This document shows, one piece after another, positions 20,855 through 32,613 of a stretch of DNA of 64,000 nucleotides. Source of the stretch: Maniola hyperantus (lineage: Eukaryota; Arthropoda; Insecta; Lepidoptera; Nymphalidae). The position numbers and the translations under genes are program-made. Positions within the stretch are counted from its first letter, which is position 1; every line of letters starts with the position of its first letter. The DNA is taken from positions 3,038,001 through 3,102,000 of the forward strand of contig NC_048555.1 in assembly GCF_902806685.2 (NCBI RefSeq). Direction: 5' to 3'. The notes below the pieces were generated by a model. The model saw only the letters and a list, made by a program, of their open reading frames with translations. It was not told the origin of the DNA and ran no database searches.

Positions 20855-21174
20855 TTAGGTACTGATATAGATACACAGACATATTTCTTTTAATTTGAAT
20901 GGATTTTGCAGACATTGATTTTATTGGAAAGTAGATTTTGCTGATTTGACATTTACGCACTGATTCATCCCTAGAATAATAGGGATTCCAACATCAATGG
21001 ATTCATCTACAAAATCTGCATCAGTTCCAGATACCTTATACTGCTATAGTTTACATATTTCCATAGAATTCATAATCTCTAATTCTAAAATAATTATATT
21101 CCCAAGCCTGAATCGAAACTATTATACAACAAAATTGAACGATTCGGCTAATTCTTTTGTACAAAATAAATATT

Positions 21175-21412
21175 CTAACTAGTAAGTAGATTTACGTGAC
21201 ATCGTCCGCGAGGATTTAAGTTATTAAAAATCCAGAGGAAACTCTTTGATTTTCCGAGATTAAAAGTAGCACACAGTTGCTCTCTAGGTTTTTAAGTACC
21301 TATGCGAAAAATCACGTCGATCCTTTGCTCCGTTGTGACGTGATTGATGACAAACCAACAAACCAATGAACCAACAAACCAACAAGTAAACACACTTTCG
21401 CTTTTATAATAT
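21175..21412 (+). repeat. family A, diverged copy
   Basis: Head degraded (CTAACTAGTAAGTAGATTTACG), body GATTTTCCGAGATTAAAAGT, palindrome CACGTCGATCC…TGACGTG, and ACCAACAAACC repeats. Confidence 0.6.
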
Positions 21413-21449
21413 CTTAAATGATTTATAATATCTTTAGTGATCTTAAATG

Positions 21450-21570
21450 TCAGATCTAAAATATGTACCTATTGCTATCTCTTTCATAATGCTCTCTGCT
21501 TAAAAGAATGGCACTAGCACTAGACATAGACCTGTCAATTTAGTGTCGTTTAGAGATTGTGATTAGGTAG
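21450..21570. mobile_element. degenerate palindromic MITE, relative of 47945-48079
   Basis: Shares TATTGCTATCTCTTTCATAA, TAGCAC, AGACCTGTCAATTTAGT and TTTAGAGATTGTG with the better-preserved copy at 47945. Confidence 0.5.
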
Positions 21571-21574
21571 GTAC

Positions 21575-22486
21575 ATTGTTAATTTTAATTTTTGAACGAT
21601 GGACCTGTGAATCCTAATTATGTAAAATATTATCTCTCCAGGTGATAAGTATATATTATATAGTTAACAATGTATCCTCAAACATCTACTACTTACCTAC
21701 TTAAAATACAAAGCTCAAGTTTACTAAACGAAGGTGCTTCCGAGTTGTGAAAAATATCCCTTCAAAACGCAAATCTATTCCTATAAAATATTACTCAGGT
21801 ATACTACTTCCAGTGGTTGATAGACAATGTATTTACCCTATACACCCTACAGCTACAATACATACAGTTATATAGAGAGTACCAATCGCTCAGTCCGTTA
21901 AGTGATTTGTCCGCTTGCCTGCATTATTGATGCGCCATACTCCCCGCTTCTATCGCAATTTACCAACACCCGAAACAAAATGGTATGCCTATATTATTAC
22001 CTATACCTAAAAAGATTTATTGTAGGTATATAGGAGCTCTGAATCAGTATAAAACGGTAAACTAAAATTAAAACCATTGAAAATGTTAAAAATATCCAAT
22101 ATATTAACTTAAGTAAACTTTTATGAAGCGATTTTGATTATCAAAGTAATTACATATCAGTATTGATATTGGAATTAATAGCTCTATACTTATCAGTAAT
22201 GCCCTTTTTACCGGTAAGATTTAGCCATAACAATAATAAGTATTTATTTAATGCTGCTAGGAAGGCGGAAATAATTATTATGAGTTTTATTGAATCATGT
22301 ATGTAATTATTACGCATGAAATTTTCCTGCTTCACTTATTCCTGCGTATAAATTAGAATTTTTATAAAACAACTTATATAAACTTTTATAAGTTTTACAA
22401 TAATTATTTTTTTTGTTTCATATTAAAATAATGTTACGTAACCAAATCCAGAACAATTTAAAATCAAAATTCGAACTAAAATTATG
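21575..22486. other. intergenic, nothing recognised
   Basis: AT-rich; short ORFs without motifs. Confidence 0.45.
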
Positions 22487-22533
22487 CGAAAACCAATTCA
22501 GAAACATAAAGTTAATTTCTGAATTGGTTTTCG
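22487..22533. repeat. perfect 18-bp hairpin
   Basis: CGAAAACCAATTCAGAAA at 22487-22504 pairs exactly with TTTCTGAATTGGTTTTCG at 22516-22533 across an 11-nt loop. The stem ends abruptly on both sides. Confidence 0.8.
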
Positions 22534-23060
22534 GCGAATCTACTTAGTAAGTAGGTAATTTCCCATTTATTATTAGACCGTAATATTTCATTGGAAATAT
22601 TTTGATTACCTATTATTCTACAGGTTAACAGATTTTTCCCCCAAATTTGAGTAACGAATGCCATCTTGTTTTTTGTTAGCAATTGTAAATTTATACGACC
22701 GGCTGAATGCAATGTTTAATGCAATCCGATGGACGGTGCGAGGCCGTCCACTGCCGTTGAACATTATTTATTGTCACCAGTTTGTAGTAGTTACTTACTA
22801 AGTTTTATTCAGTTTTTCGTTGTTTTAGGTCGTATTATTTATGCGTCAAAGTAACACAGGTAGGTAGGTACCTATACCTCCCTAAAAGCGGGTGGTAAAA
22901 TATTATAGGGAAAAATATTCCTAAAAATTGTAATACCTACCTAGTTGTAGGTATAAGTATTTACGCGTGAAAAAAAAGTAGGTTTAAATGTAATAAAAGA
23001 TTAACAAATAAAAGGGAAAAAATATTATTAATCTACTCTATACCTAAATACACCGCGAGC

Positions 23061-23215
23061 AATAATATAGTACGCGACATATCGAGATCGCAATCGGGGA
23101 GGGAACGCCCCGCACACCCACACAGCCCCCGCGCCAACCCGTTGCGGGCGAGTGCAGGTGACGTGTGGGTGCGGGGCGTCCCCCTGCCTCATATCCCGAT
23201 TGGCATTTCTAAAAA
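23061..23215. mobile_element. GC-rich palindromic MITE-like element
   Basis: ACGCCCCGCACACCCACAC at 23105 pairs imperfectly with GTGTGGGTGCGGGGCGTCC at 23163. Outer arms GATCGCAATCGGGG and CCCGATTGGCATTTC extend the palindrome. Half copies occur at 95-180, 24065-24150, 28470-28545 and 55418-55445, each carrying CGACAGGTCGAGATGGCAAT or similar. Confidence 0.6.
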
Positions 23216-25015
23216 TCAATTTATAAAATCAATATCAACATCGTTCGTTAGATGTTCAATGGAACAAAAAAAAAGCGCAGTCGATTGTCGAAGACGGAGA
23301 CAAAAAAAACAAAGGCTTCCAAAGAAAGACGTCGCGGCCTTTTTAAAATGGACATTCTTCATTAGAAAAGTCGATGGCATCCTAGAATGTGCGATCTTTT
23401 CTTTCAAGTGCCGGCGACTTAATGAAATACCTTTTTGATGAAGCCGTACTGGAAATTTTTTTAGGAGGAAAATGTTCCTACGGGCTTGTGCAAGAGTACC
23501 TACTGAAATATCTTTCAGTATATTAATTTTTCCGGTATTTTTGTTAAATCAGTTCTTTTTAACAAACAAAAAATTAGTTTAAACAATTAATTTATGTTTC
23601 GTTTGCCGGGGAGACCCTGGTACCATAGAGTCTTAGTAATAAAAAACAAATGACGAGATATTTTATTGTAATATTTTCAAAAAAGAAAATTTGTAGAGTG
23701 ATTTGCAAAGGTACTTTCCTGAGCCACTGCCGGCCGTAATTTCTTTTGATTTATGTTTTATATTATCTAAAATCTCGCCTTATCAAAGACAATCGTAAAA
23801 TATTTACATTTTTTATCGTTACTTCATACAACCTGTCATAGAAGAAAAGGTTTGAGAAAATAATACAGGGCTCTACCACAGCTCTACGAAGCGGCTACGA
23901 GCTACGTTGCTACGTGAGGATATTCCATTTTTTGTATTCGATGAAATAATATTATGCTAGATGCATATATTTTATGTATCTACTTATTGTTTGTTGGATT
24001 GATCGCGTGATATTTAGAGCACAGTGGTAAGAAACTATATGAAAGTGCGGTAACCTGCATATAATACGCGACAGGTCGAGAAGGCAATCGGGGTGGGATC
24101 TGTGGGGTGCACACCCGTACAGTTCCCGCGCTAATCCATTGTGTTTTAAAACGAAAATGCCTGTAGGTACCGACATTAAAATATCATTATTATGATCATC
24201 ATCAACCCATTGTCGGCCGTAGACCCATTGGCGTAGAAATATCAATTGTAATTAAAACGAAAAAATTATGGAGTAACTAACATTTTAATAAACTTAAATA
24301 TATTGACATCGTACACCTAAGGTACATTGCAATCTCATCGCCTAAAGCAATACCCGGGGGTACTCCAGACTCAAAACGGTGTATAAAGAACAACAAAATC
24401 CGTACGTAATACAATTTCCATGGGAATGGACAGCCATTACAAAGAACATTGTCAAATAGTACGCCACTCAATCGCAGCCCTAATATCCGATGAGCAAACG
24501 ACAAACATTGCAAAAACCAACTTAACTTTACTATTCTTAAACTAAAAACGTACTTTAAACTAGTCTTTATATCGCTAAGAATAAATGCTAGTAAAATGTT
24601 AGTAGAGTGAAAATGTAAGTGGTAGGCGATAGTAGTTTTCGATACACGTTGACAACTTTTGAAGGGGGTCGTATAGTCAAATAAAAAACTAATATCGACA
24701 CAGGTCTGGGCACGTGCCGCGGGGTCTAAAAGCGGCAATATTGAGATGGTGTTGAGATAATTGTCATTTAATTTGACGGGATGCGTGTTAGAGCGTTTTG
24801 TGATAACACACTCGAGTATTAAATTCAGTGGAGTGTTAAAATTATCTTTTTAAGTACTTAGCTACATTTTTTTTATTAGATCAAATAGAATTTTCAAGCA
24901 AAGAAAGGTCCTGACTCACTCACTGACTGACATCACCGCCTAGCCCAAATCCTTGGACCTAGAAAACTGACACACATACACACACACAGATGTTCTCTTT
25001 ATAATGTAGGTAACA
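23216..25015. other. intergenic; no supported gene
   Basis: Holds a half copy of the GC-rich palindrome (24065-24150). A 153-codon minus-strand open frame (24277-24738) lacks any motif I know and is left uncalled. Confidence 0.4.
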
Positions 25016-25019
25016 AATA

Positions 25020-25290
25020 TTACCGTAGGAGAGTAAAGCCAACGTCACTCAGCAGGTGGCGAAGCTGAAGTGGCAATGGGCAGGGCACTTGAGAAACCGA
25101 TTAACGTTGGGGTCCGTGCTCGAATGGCGACCTCGCACCGGGAAGACCCCCCACTAGATGGACGGACATCAGGCGAGTAGCAGAGAGCTGGATTCAGGCG
25201 GTCCAAGACCGTGACGTGTGGAAGTCCCTACAAGAGACCTATGTCCAGCAGTGGACGTCTATCGGTTGATGATGATGATGATGATGATGA
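25020..25290 (+). pseudogene. RTE-type LINE 3' end with (GATGAT)n tail
   Basis: Plus-strand reading gives VTQQVAKLKWQWAGHLRN, then WRPRTGKT, and near the end SLQETYVQQWTSIG-stop, followed by (GATGAT)n at 25266-25290. This is the standard C-terminus and microsatellite-like tail of RTE elements. The piece is 5'-truncated and frameshifted around 25150. Confidence 0.7.
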
Positions 25291-25964
25291 GGAATAAAGG
25301 ACTTACATTTTCGCCTAGTGAAGCTGGGCTGCGGGCAGTTAGTAGTAAAAGTTTGATAGACAGGTACAAGATCGAAATTCGACATTTTGAAATGCAATTG
25401 GCCAGCGTAGAACCCCTTCTCATTCTAAGAGCCAAGAGGAGATCCGTGCTCAGTAATGGCACGTAATGGATCGATGATGGGTTAGTGATGATGATGATGA
25501 GCAAGTAAAAAGACATCTAAAAATCTAATAACAAATACAATCACGTCTGTGTCGTCTGTGTGTCAATATGGAATGCGTCGATTGATTAAGGAACACGATT
25601 GGGGACACGCGACACATCAAACGGTTAGTCTTCACGCGTTTTGAACACCATGGGTTGGTATACACATACTTATCACTTGCTTAATACATTGCAAATATTT
25701 CATTATGTTAAGAGCGTCATACGGTCATACTCTATAGTAGGTATCTAAGTAGTTGCGAACTATAAACAAAAACCGGTCAAGTGCGAGTCGGACTCGCAGG
25801 GTTCCGTACCATCGTATAAGTATTATAAATAACATTTTTCTGTTACGTAACCACAAATTAACGGTATATTTATGTCCTTCCTCGGGATACGAGCTATCTA
25901 TTCTCTATAGGTACCTTCAGCAGACAGATAGACAGGCTTTCGCATTTACAATATACAATGTGTA

Positions 25965-26366
25965 CCTAACCAGAATGCCATCAAAAACGAAGACAGGTGA
26001 AAGTACTGATGATTACTGATGATACCACAAAAAAACCGGCCAAGTGCGAGTCAGGCTCGCGCAATGAGGGTTCCGTACTACAGTCGTATTTTTTCGACAT
26101 TTTGCACGATAATTCAAAAACTATAATGCATAAAAATAAATAAAAATCTGTTTTAGAATGTATAGGTGAAGACCTTTCATATGATACCCCACTTGATATA
26201 GTCACTCACTTAGAAAGTTGAAAATACTAATTATTAGTTCATGACTACAATTTAATTTTTTTTGTGTGATCTAACCCTAAATTCACGGTTTTCAGATTTT
26301 TCTAGATCTACCTACCTGCCAAATTTCATGATTCTAGGTCAACGGGAAGTACCCTGTAGGTTTCTT

Positions 26367-26403
<37 letters not shown>

Positions 26404-26614
26404 CAAAGTGATCCTATAAGGGTTCCGTTTTTCCTTTTGAGGTACAGAACCCTAAAAAACGCGAAAACTATTTTTGAAAATCCTATATTTTGTAAAATTT
26501 CACGATATGCAAATAAAACATCTGACTGACGCTAAAGGTTAAAGAACGTTGTGTAAGTAGGCCACTCAGAATCAATGCTGCTAAGTTTTTGCTAGCGTTC
26601 TGGTTACATCCTGT
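25965..26614. mobile_element. MITE carrying a nested family B insertion
   Basis: Terminal inverted repeats: GTACCTAACCAGAATGCCAT on the left and GCGTTCTGGTTACATCCTG on the right. Compared with 4863-5105, the sequence is interrupted by a family B element at 26033-26458 between ATACCACAAAA and AACGCGAAAA. The nesting gives the order of events: MITE first, family B later. Confidence 0.65.
26033..26458 (-). repeat. family B, full length, nested
   Basis: Reverse orientation from AACCGGCCAAGTGCGAGTCA to GGTACAGAACCCTAAAAA, including a (CAGA)n run at 26369-26402. Its ends are fixed by comparison with the uninterrupted MITE copy at 4863. Confidence 0.75.
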
Positions 26615-26792
26615 ATGAAATAAAACAGCGCTTTCAAGAGCTATTTCTAACGAAAATCGTAAGTTTCGAAATAATTAGTAGATATGATACTTGGATGGAG
26701 ACTGGACATAAAACTTTCCCGAGGATTTTTAAAACCCTAAATTCATGCGGAAGTACCTATCTAATACCCAATTTAGTTCAATACATTTATAT

Positions 26793-27012
26793 ATATTGAT
26801 TGATTGACTGACTGACTGACTGATTGATCTATCAACACACAGCTCAGACTAAGTACCTACTGCACAGGATGGACTGAAATTTGGCAAACCTACAGGTAGC
26901 TATCAATATGACGTAGGCAAATGATTTTTGAAAATTCAACCCCTAAGGGTGATATAGGGGTTTAAAATAGGTATATGTAGTCCGCGCGGACGAAGTCGCG
27001 AGCATAAGCTAG
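26793..27012 (-). repeat. family C copy
   Basis: (TGAC)n start, GGACTGAAATTTGGCAAACC, AACCCCTAAGGGTGATATAG, and GACGAAGTCGCGAGCATAAG then CTAGT. Confidence 0.7.
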
Positions 27013-27061
27013 TACTTACATAATAATTAATATATGTATATAGGTATTTGTAATTTGTATT

Positions 27062-27293
27062 TGTATACCTATCTATTATAAATGCGAAAGTGTGTTTGTT
27101 TGTTGGTTTGTCCTTCAATCAAGTCGCAACGGAGCAATGGATCGACGTGATTTTTCGCATGGGTATAATGGGTAGGTAAATCAAAGATCTGGAAAGTGAC
27201 ATAGGCTACTTTTTATTCCGGAAAATCAACGAGTTCCCACGGGATTTTTAAAAACCTAAATCCACACAAACGAAGTCGCGGGCATCAGCTAGT
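27062..27293 (-). repeat. family A copy, full length
   Basis: From CTATTATAAATGCGAAAGTG through GGCTACTTTTTATTCCGGAA to CGAAGTCGCGGGCATCAG then CTAGT. The terminal hairpin and CTAGT are well kept. Confidence 0.75.
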
Positions 27294-27503
27294 AATTAAT
27301 ATTTGTACTTATGAGAGCAGAGCTAGAGCAGAGACAAAAATCCAGTGCGAATCTCAAACACCCCCGCGGCGCCACGCGGCCTTCTAATTACAATACTTGT
27401 AATTGATATCAATATTGTAGGGGGACGTTGTATTTTTGTGTAGATGTCCTTAATTTCTGTAAATAGGTAAAAAAAAAATTTGTTCGTTGTAACTTTATTA
27501 GTC

Positions 27504-27730
27504 ACTAGCTTATGCTCGCGACTTCGTCCGCGTGGACTACAAAATTTCAAACCCCTATTTAACCCCCTTAGGAGTTGAATTTTCAAAAATCCTTTCTTAG
27601 CGGATGCCTACGTCATAATAGCTATCTGCATGCCAAATTTCAGCCCAATCCGTCCAGTAGTTTGAGCTGTGCGTTGATAGATCAGTCAGTCAGTCAGTCA
27701 GTCAGTCACCTTCTCCTTTTATATATATAT
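27504..27730 (+). repeat. family C copy, full length
   Basis: ACTAGCTTATGCTCGCGACT head, CCCCTTAGGAGTTGAATTTT, CATGCCAAATTTCAGCCCAA, (CAGT)n, then TTTTATATATATA. Confidence 0.75.
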
Positions 27731-28081
27731 AAAATAAATGACTTCTTATTTACTTATCTATTCACATTTTTTAAACATAACAATATTGGATTCTCCGTGC
27801 TCGTAAGTGTAAGTACTTGACGGCTTATCTGAGCACTGCACATTTTCTCTATCCTTAGCTTACTGTAGGTACAAAGTATGTGGTTAGGTAGGCAGTAGAT
27901 ATGTCGTTAACAATAATAGAATCATAACCCTTCCTTTTGTCTTTGCCGTAATCGGGTAAACAGTACAAATATAAATAAAATTACTACAAAAAGTTTTTAA
28001 AAGTTTTATACGACGCTGTACTACATATTATACTCGTAAATGCGTAAGTCTATCTATTTGTTTGTTTGTTGGTTTGTTTTT

Positions 28082-28145
28082 AGTGTTCCGTACCTCAAAA
28101 GGAAAAACGGAACCGTTACCTATAGGATCACTTCGTTGCCTGTCA
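28082..28145 (+). repeat. family B fragment
   Basis: Only the opening hairpin (GTTCCGTACCTCAAAAGGAA…CGGAACC) and CACTTCGTTGCCTGTC remain. Confidence 0.55.
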
Positions 28146-28567
28146 AAAGTAAGTACAATTTTATTTCAATCCGCAAAATGAGTTTGCCCATTGTCGGGGT
28201 GGTTCCTACATCAATGAGTTTGCCGCTCCCAAGTCCCAATAAAAAACCACGCTCGTGCCATTGGCGCTTGAAAGACAAAAACTTATTAAACATTCATCCA
28301 TAATGGAATAAAAAGTGGAAATGCAGTAAAAGCGTAACTGAGGGAATAAATTAAGCGTCAGCCGCCAGAGTCGTCGCTGTGCTAAGTGTTAACTCGCGGA
28401 TAATGAAAATTATTCATCCCCCTTCCTTTTGAATATCTTTCATATTGTAACACCGTGGGTAGGTAGGTATATTGCGCGACAGGTCAAGATGGCAATCAGA
28501 GTATGACGCGAGGGGACGCCTCGCACACCCGCACGTCAACGGTCAATAATGATGTTGCTTATGATGA

Positions 28568-28795
28568 TGCTGATGGTGATGATAAGCTTAGGGTTCGATC
28601 CTGGGTATGCACGTCTAGCTTTTTGGAGATAATGTGCGTTTTGACCAATTAAATACGGTGAAGAAAAATACCGTGAGGATAACACCTGAGAGCTCTCCAA
28701 TGTTCTCAAAGAGGTGTAAACTCTAAAGCCTGCCAATCCACTCTTAGCCAGCGTAGGTATAGCGACTATGGCTAAACCTTTCTCAATTTTTTTTT
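28568..28795 (+). repeat. tRNA-derived SINE, 5'-truncated
   Basis: Starts within the tRNA-like head at B box GGTTCGATCCT. The body CTTTTTGGAGATAATGTGCG and AGAGCTCTCCAATGTTCTCA matches the SINEs at 36058-36365 and 41058-41240, and it ends in a T-rich/A-rich tail. Confidence 0.6.
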
Positions 28796-29393
28796 ATTAA
28801 TGATACAAAATTTATTTTAAATCTAGTCTTTTCAGATTCTATTTAGAGGCGGCTTCTCCCCTGACATTGTCAGAGACCTTTTTGAATTTTTAAAGTTTTG
28901 TCTAACTTTGTGCGAATTTCGCCACTGTTTGAAGGGAACAGAACAGTTTAATTTGGACCCATGTTAATCGTGGTATTCTATAATACTGGACAACATTGGG
29001 TCCTTGTCACCCTGTTCTGTTCCTCTTAATAGCCTTTCTCATTTTGAGAGGGTTCTCAGTAGTGAGCCGGCGATTGGTTGATCATTATGATGATGGTACC
29101 GGTCCCCACTCGAGAATACCCACAGAATATCTCTGCCTCATCTGCCGTAAGTTGGTTCTGTGACAGATCGTTTTATTATTTCAGGAAAATTCCATAGCGC
29201 AATCTGAACGCCTCCTAAAAATACGAAATTGTAAATTGAAATATTTATAATTGCGCGCCGTTCTCCCAACCGACGGTATTGTGGGAAACGAAAATATGGA
29301 GAACGCGGGCAATTACCTATTCTTACCTATTTACCTACTATTATTTTTGTGCTTTTGAAATATCTAAATCTACATTAAGAAAATGGCAACTGG

Positions 29394-29625
29394 TAATCCA
29401 TAATAATATTATAAATCCGAAAGTGTGTGTCTGTCTGTTTGGCTCTCTGCTTAATTTTGACAGCCCATTCATTTTACCAATTTTGACCATACTTGGATAC
29501 AGGGTTTAGCTTGCATCTCAGGGATAGATGCAAGCTTAATTTTCCAGGGTAAGAAGTATCTTACCCTGGAAAATTAACAAATTTCTGCGGGATTTGTAAA
29601 CACCTAAGTCTACGCCGATGAAGTC
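29394..29625 (-). repeat. family A-related diverged copy
   Basis: ATAATATTATAAATCCGAAA start, GTCTGTCTGTTT, duplicated TTACCCTGGAAAATTAA, and GATGAAGTCGCATTTAGG in place of the canonical end. Confidence 0.5.
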
Positions 29626-29659
29626 GCATTTAGGTGTATTAAAAAATACTTACATAAAT

Positions 29660-29735
29660 TTTCAAATCGCCTCTGCCAGGATCAAACTCAGAACCTCCCA
29701 ATTGTGACAACAGCCATCACTGAGCCAGCGAGGTC
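29660..29735 (-). repeat. SINE head fragment (tRNA-like)
   Basis: Minus-strand TGGCTCAGTGATGGCTGTTG (A box region) and GAGTTTGATCCTGGC (B box) are spaced as in a tRNA-derived promoter. Confidence 0.45.
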
Positions 29736-29739
29736 ATCA

Positions 29740-30390
29740 GTCAACGTAGTAGAAATATGTAGAAACGGATACACCAGGAAGGAGGACCATGTGTGAAAAA
29801 AATACTTATGTCCAGCAGTGGACGCAAGCTGATGGATGAACGAATCGTTAACTATGTAATACCCTCGCTGGGAAGTAGGTATAGCAAAAACATAAAGAAT
29901 CCATGTCGTGGTAAAAGGTAAAAATAAACATAGGCAGCATATAAAGATGAAATACATAGCCTATTCTACAAAGGTGGTATAAGCCGTAATCTTCAAAGAA
30001 TTGTACAGAGACAAAGCACAATACTCAGCCTAGCTACAGTCAGCTCATACGTCGTTACACCCACGCTAGAGGGAGCAGGAGTACAGTCGGCGACGTTATC
30101 CCCTCAAGTATTGTGTCCACAAGTCTATAAGCGCAAATAAACCGGATCTCTTGCCGCGCCCGGATGTACTCGCGGCTTTGGTAAGGCGCTAGAGAAATGG
30201 CTGTTGTATTCGAAATTCAAATGCTCATTTTGGAAGCTTTCGTAACGAACTTTTTGATGGGAACCTAAAAGGCAAAAAATGAATGTACATGCAAACGCGG
30301 CAAACTGATTTTTTGGAGCGCACATCACATTGTTGCGGCGCTGAAGTAGCAGGGAGTAGGCCATATCGGTCGCAGAACCGATTGGGGCAG
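29740..30390. other. intergenic, nothing recognised
   Basis: Mixed sequence, with a possible small RTE tail scrap (TGTCCAGCAGTGGACGCAAG near 29810). Confidence 0.35.
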
Positions 30391-30585
30391 ACTTATCTAG
30401 TGTGGGGACCGTATATAGTATGGGTAAACGCAGTCTAGGACTACCTCAAGCTCGCTGGACCGAGGACAGCTGATACGGATGTAGGTACTATAAGAAAGGC
30501 AGCACCGTGTTTGGTGGCGCGTTCTTGAAAAAACTATGTCCTGCAGTGGATGCGCACAGACTGATGGAATGGAATGGAATGAAAC
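30391..30585 (+). pseudogene. LINE ORF C-terminal fragment
   Basis: Plus-strand reading KRSLGLPQARWTED near 30425 corresponds to the RWTDD motif before the end of RTE-like ORFs. CCTGCAGTGGATGCGCACAG, GATGGAATGGAATGG and no further coding follow. Stops show it is dead. Confidence 0.5.
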
Positions 30586-30874
30586 ATTATTGCCCCCAAT
30601 AATATGAGTAAGCAAGACAGGTAAGTAGGTACTGTTTCGCTCTGTCGGTGGGTATCCCACAGCTCATGGTGCGGAAGCGGCGATGAGAGCGGTGGGACGA
30701 TGATGGTCGCCACAATGATGGAACGGCATCATAAATGAATGCCCAGACATTGTATCATTACTCCACGCTCTCGCCACCGCCGCCGCCCTCGCCCCACCCA
30801 TCGTTGTCGTCGAGACCACAGCCTAACAGCGATTACGCACTGCACTTCCGTCATCTGAGTTATATTCGTCATCT

Positions 30875-30875
<1 letters not shown>

Positions 30876-30911
<36 letters not shown>

Positions 30912-31353
30912 TTTATCACCGACAACTTCCATACATAAAAGACCGCACATTTAAATACATACAATAAACAGTATGGTCGTCAATTACAGGTGAAACTTTG
31001 CTTATAAACTAACATGCACTAACTTACAGACTAACAGATTAAAGTATAGATTAACTTAATAACAGACAGACTTAATAACGTACAGAGTAACTTGACAGAT
31101 TAACAGTAGGTAAAAATAAAATAGTTAAATATGTAAAGGAATTTAAATTTAAAGAAAAATATAGATATACCTACTTAACAAAATATAACTAACAAAATAT
31201 CCACGATTAATGGTCTCCAATTTGATCACAAATAATATTTTTTTTTAATTTGGTTAGTTTGTCATGGAAAATATCTACATCACTAGCGCCTGACACACAA
31301 ATGTCATTATAGCATTTAAGCATGCGAGGAACGGGTGAATAGCCACATGATAA
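30876..31353 (-). pseudogene. 5'-truncated LINE: ORF2 C-terminus, 3' UTR, poly(A)
   Basis: T30 at 30876-30905 is the poly(A) tail on the minus strand. The coding end reads RTLSCGYSPVPRMLKCYND and later DIFHDKLTKLKKNI…GDH-stop (stop at about 31205). The DIFHD-x-L-x-K-x-KK segment closely resembles the C-terminus of the LINE at 57765-59969, so both probably belong to one clade. The rest of the element is missing. Confidence 0.65.
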
Positions 31354-32020
31354 GGTTCGCGTATACGGAACGTGAAAGAGACGTTTTTCACGTAATCTGT
31401 TCGTTCTATCCCTTCTATCCGTTATCTACGACATATACCTATCATAAGCTCCCATACAAAACAAAAAGGAACGTATTTTCACGGACTCTGATCGGATGAG
31501 TGCGTAACCGCCGTAGGGCGAGATTTACAGGCACGAATAACGCAGGCTGCGAAGCGTCACGCCAGCCGCGCTGCGGTTTGAGTACTTATAATTCACGACG
31601 CGGACGCGTCGCTTTCATAAACTTTGTATGAATAAGTTTTGAAACTACACCATAATATTATCTGTGCTGCCCCTAGGCCTCTCCTGTGTAAATCGTGCCT
31701 AAGAAGCTCCGTTTCAAAAAGGGAAGCGGCCAATTCACAGTGGCATCACTATGCACGTATGAAAATAGTGCCTTTCAGTGTGATGACACATTTTGAAGGA
31801 GACTTTGAGCTCAGCACAAGTGAGATTAAGCCAGACAGCGGTTGCACGGTAGTTGTGTGTACACACACGTGCGTACATAGTGTCTATGTATGAACGTTAT
31901 ATTGTACATACAGACAGTCTACATTTTATTGTATCTACATACCTACTTACTTTTACAACGGTAGGTATGTGACATTGACGACGCTACGTGCAAAAAAAAA
32001 GAGGCTGTGTTTCTAATTTA
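31354..32020. other. intergenic, nothing recognised
   Basis: A GC-rich stretch at 31500-31620 (GCGTCACGCCAGCCGCGCTG) may belong to a non-autonomous element, but I cannot define its ends. Confidence 0.35.
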
Positions 32021-32021
32021 T

Positions 32022-32190
32022 TAGCTTATGTCCGCGACTTTGTCCGCGTGGACTACACACAATTTTAAACCACTATTTAATCCCCTTAGGAGTTGAATTT
32101 TGAAAAATCCTTTCTTAACGGATGCCTACGTCATAATAGCTACTTACCTATGCGTTGATTGATCAATCAGTCAGTCAGTCAGTTTTCCCT
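32022..32190 (+). repeat. family C copy
   Basis: TTAGCTTATGTCCGCGACTT, CCCCTTAGGAGTTGAATTTT, then (CAGT)n, with an internal deletion. It runs directly into a family B copy. Confidence 0.65.
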
Positions 32191-32195
32191 TTTTA

Positions 32196-32613
32196 GGGTT
32201 CCGTACCTCAAAAGGAAAAACGGAACCCTTATAGGATAACTTTGTTGTCTGTCTGTCTGTCGGTCTGTCAAGAAACCTACAGGGTACTTCCCGTTGACCT
32301 AGAATCATGAAATTTGGCAGGTAGGTAGGTCTTATATCAGACATTAGGGGAAAAATCTGAAAACCGTGAATTTGTGGTCACATCACAAGAAAAAAATTAA
32401 AATGTGTTGATGAACAAATATTGCTATTTTCAACTTTCAAAGTAAGATTAGTATAGCAAATGGGGTTCCATATGAAAGGGCTTTACTTGTTCATTCTAAA
32501 ACAGGTTTTTATTCGTTTTTGGACATAATAATTTTTGATTTATCGTGCAAAATGACGATAAAATACGATTGTAGTACGGAACCCTCAGTGCGCGAGTCTG
32601 ACCCGCACTTTTA
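32196..32613 (+). repeat. family B, near full length
   Basis: AGGGTTCCGTACCTCAAAAG to GAGTCTGACCCGCACTTTTA; same organisation as 2679-3125. Confidence 0.7.

Noticed and set aside
24277..24738. 153-codon open frame on the minus strand
   Set aside because: Longest unexplained ORF, but hydrophobic in patches without pattern, no known motif, and no start or splice context. Could be chance or old repeat sequence.
26012..26205. ORFs repeated at 2952, 25981 and 61736 (ending ...PSLREPDSHLAG)
   Set aside because: The same peptide appears wherever family B occurs; it is translation of a non-coding repeat.
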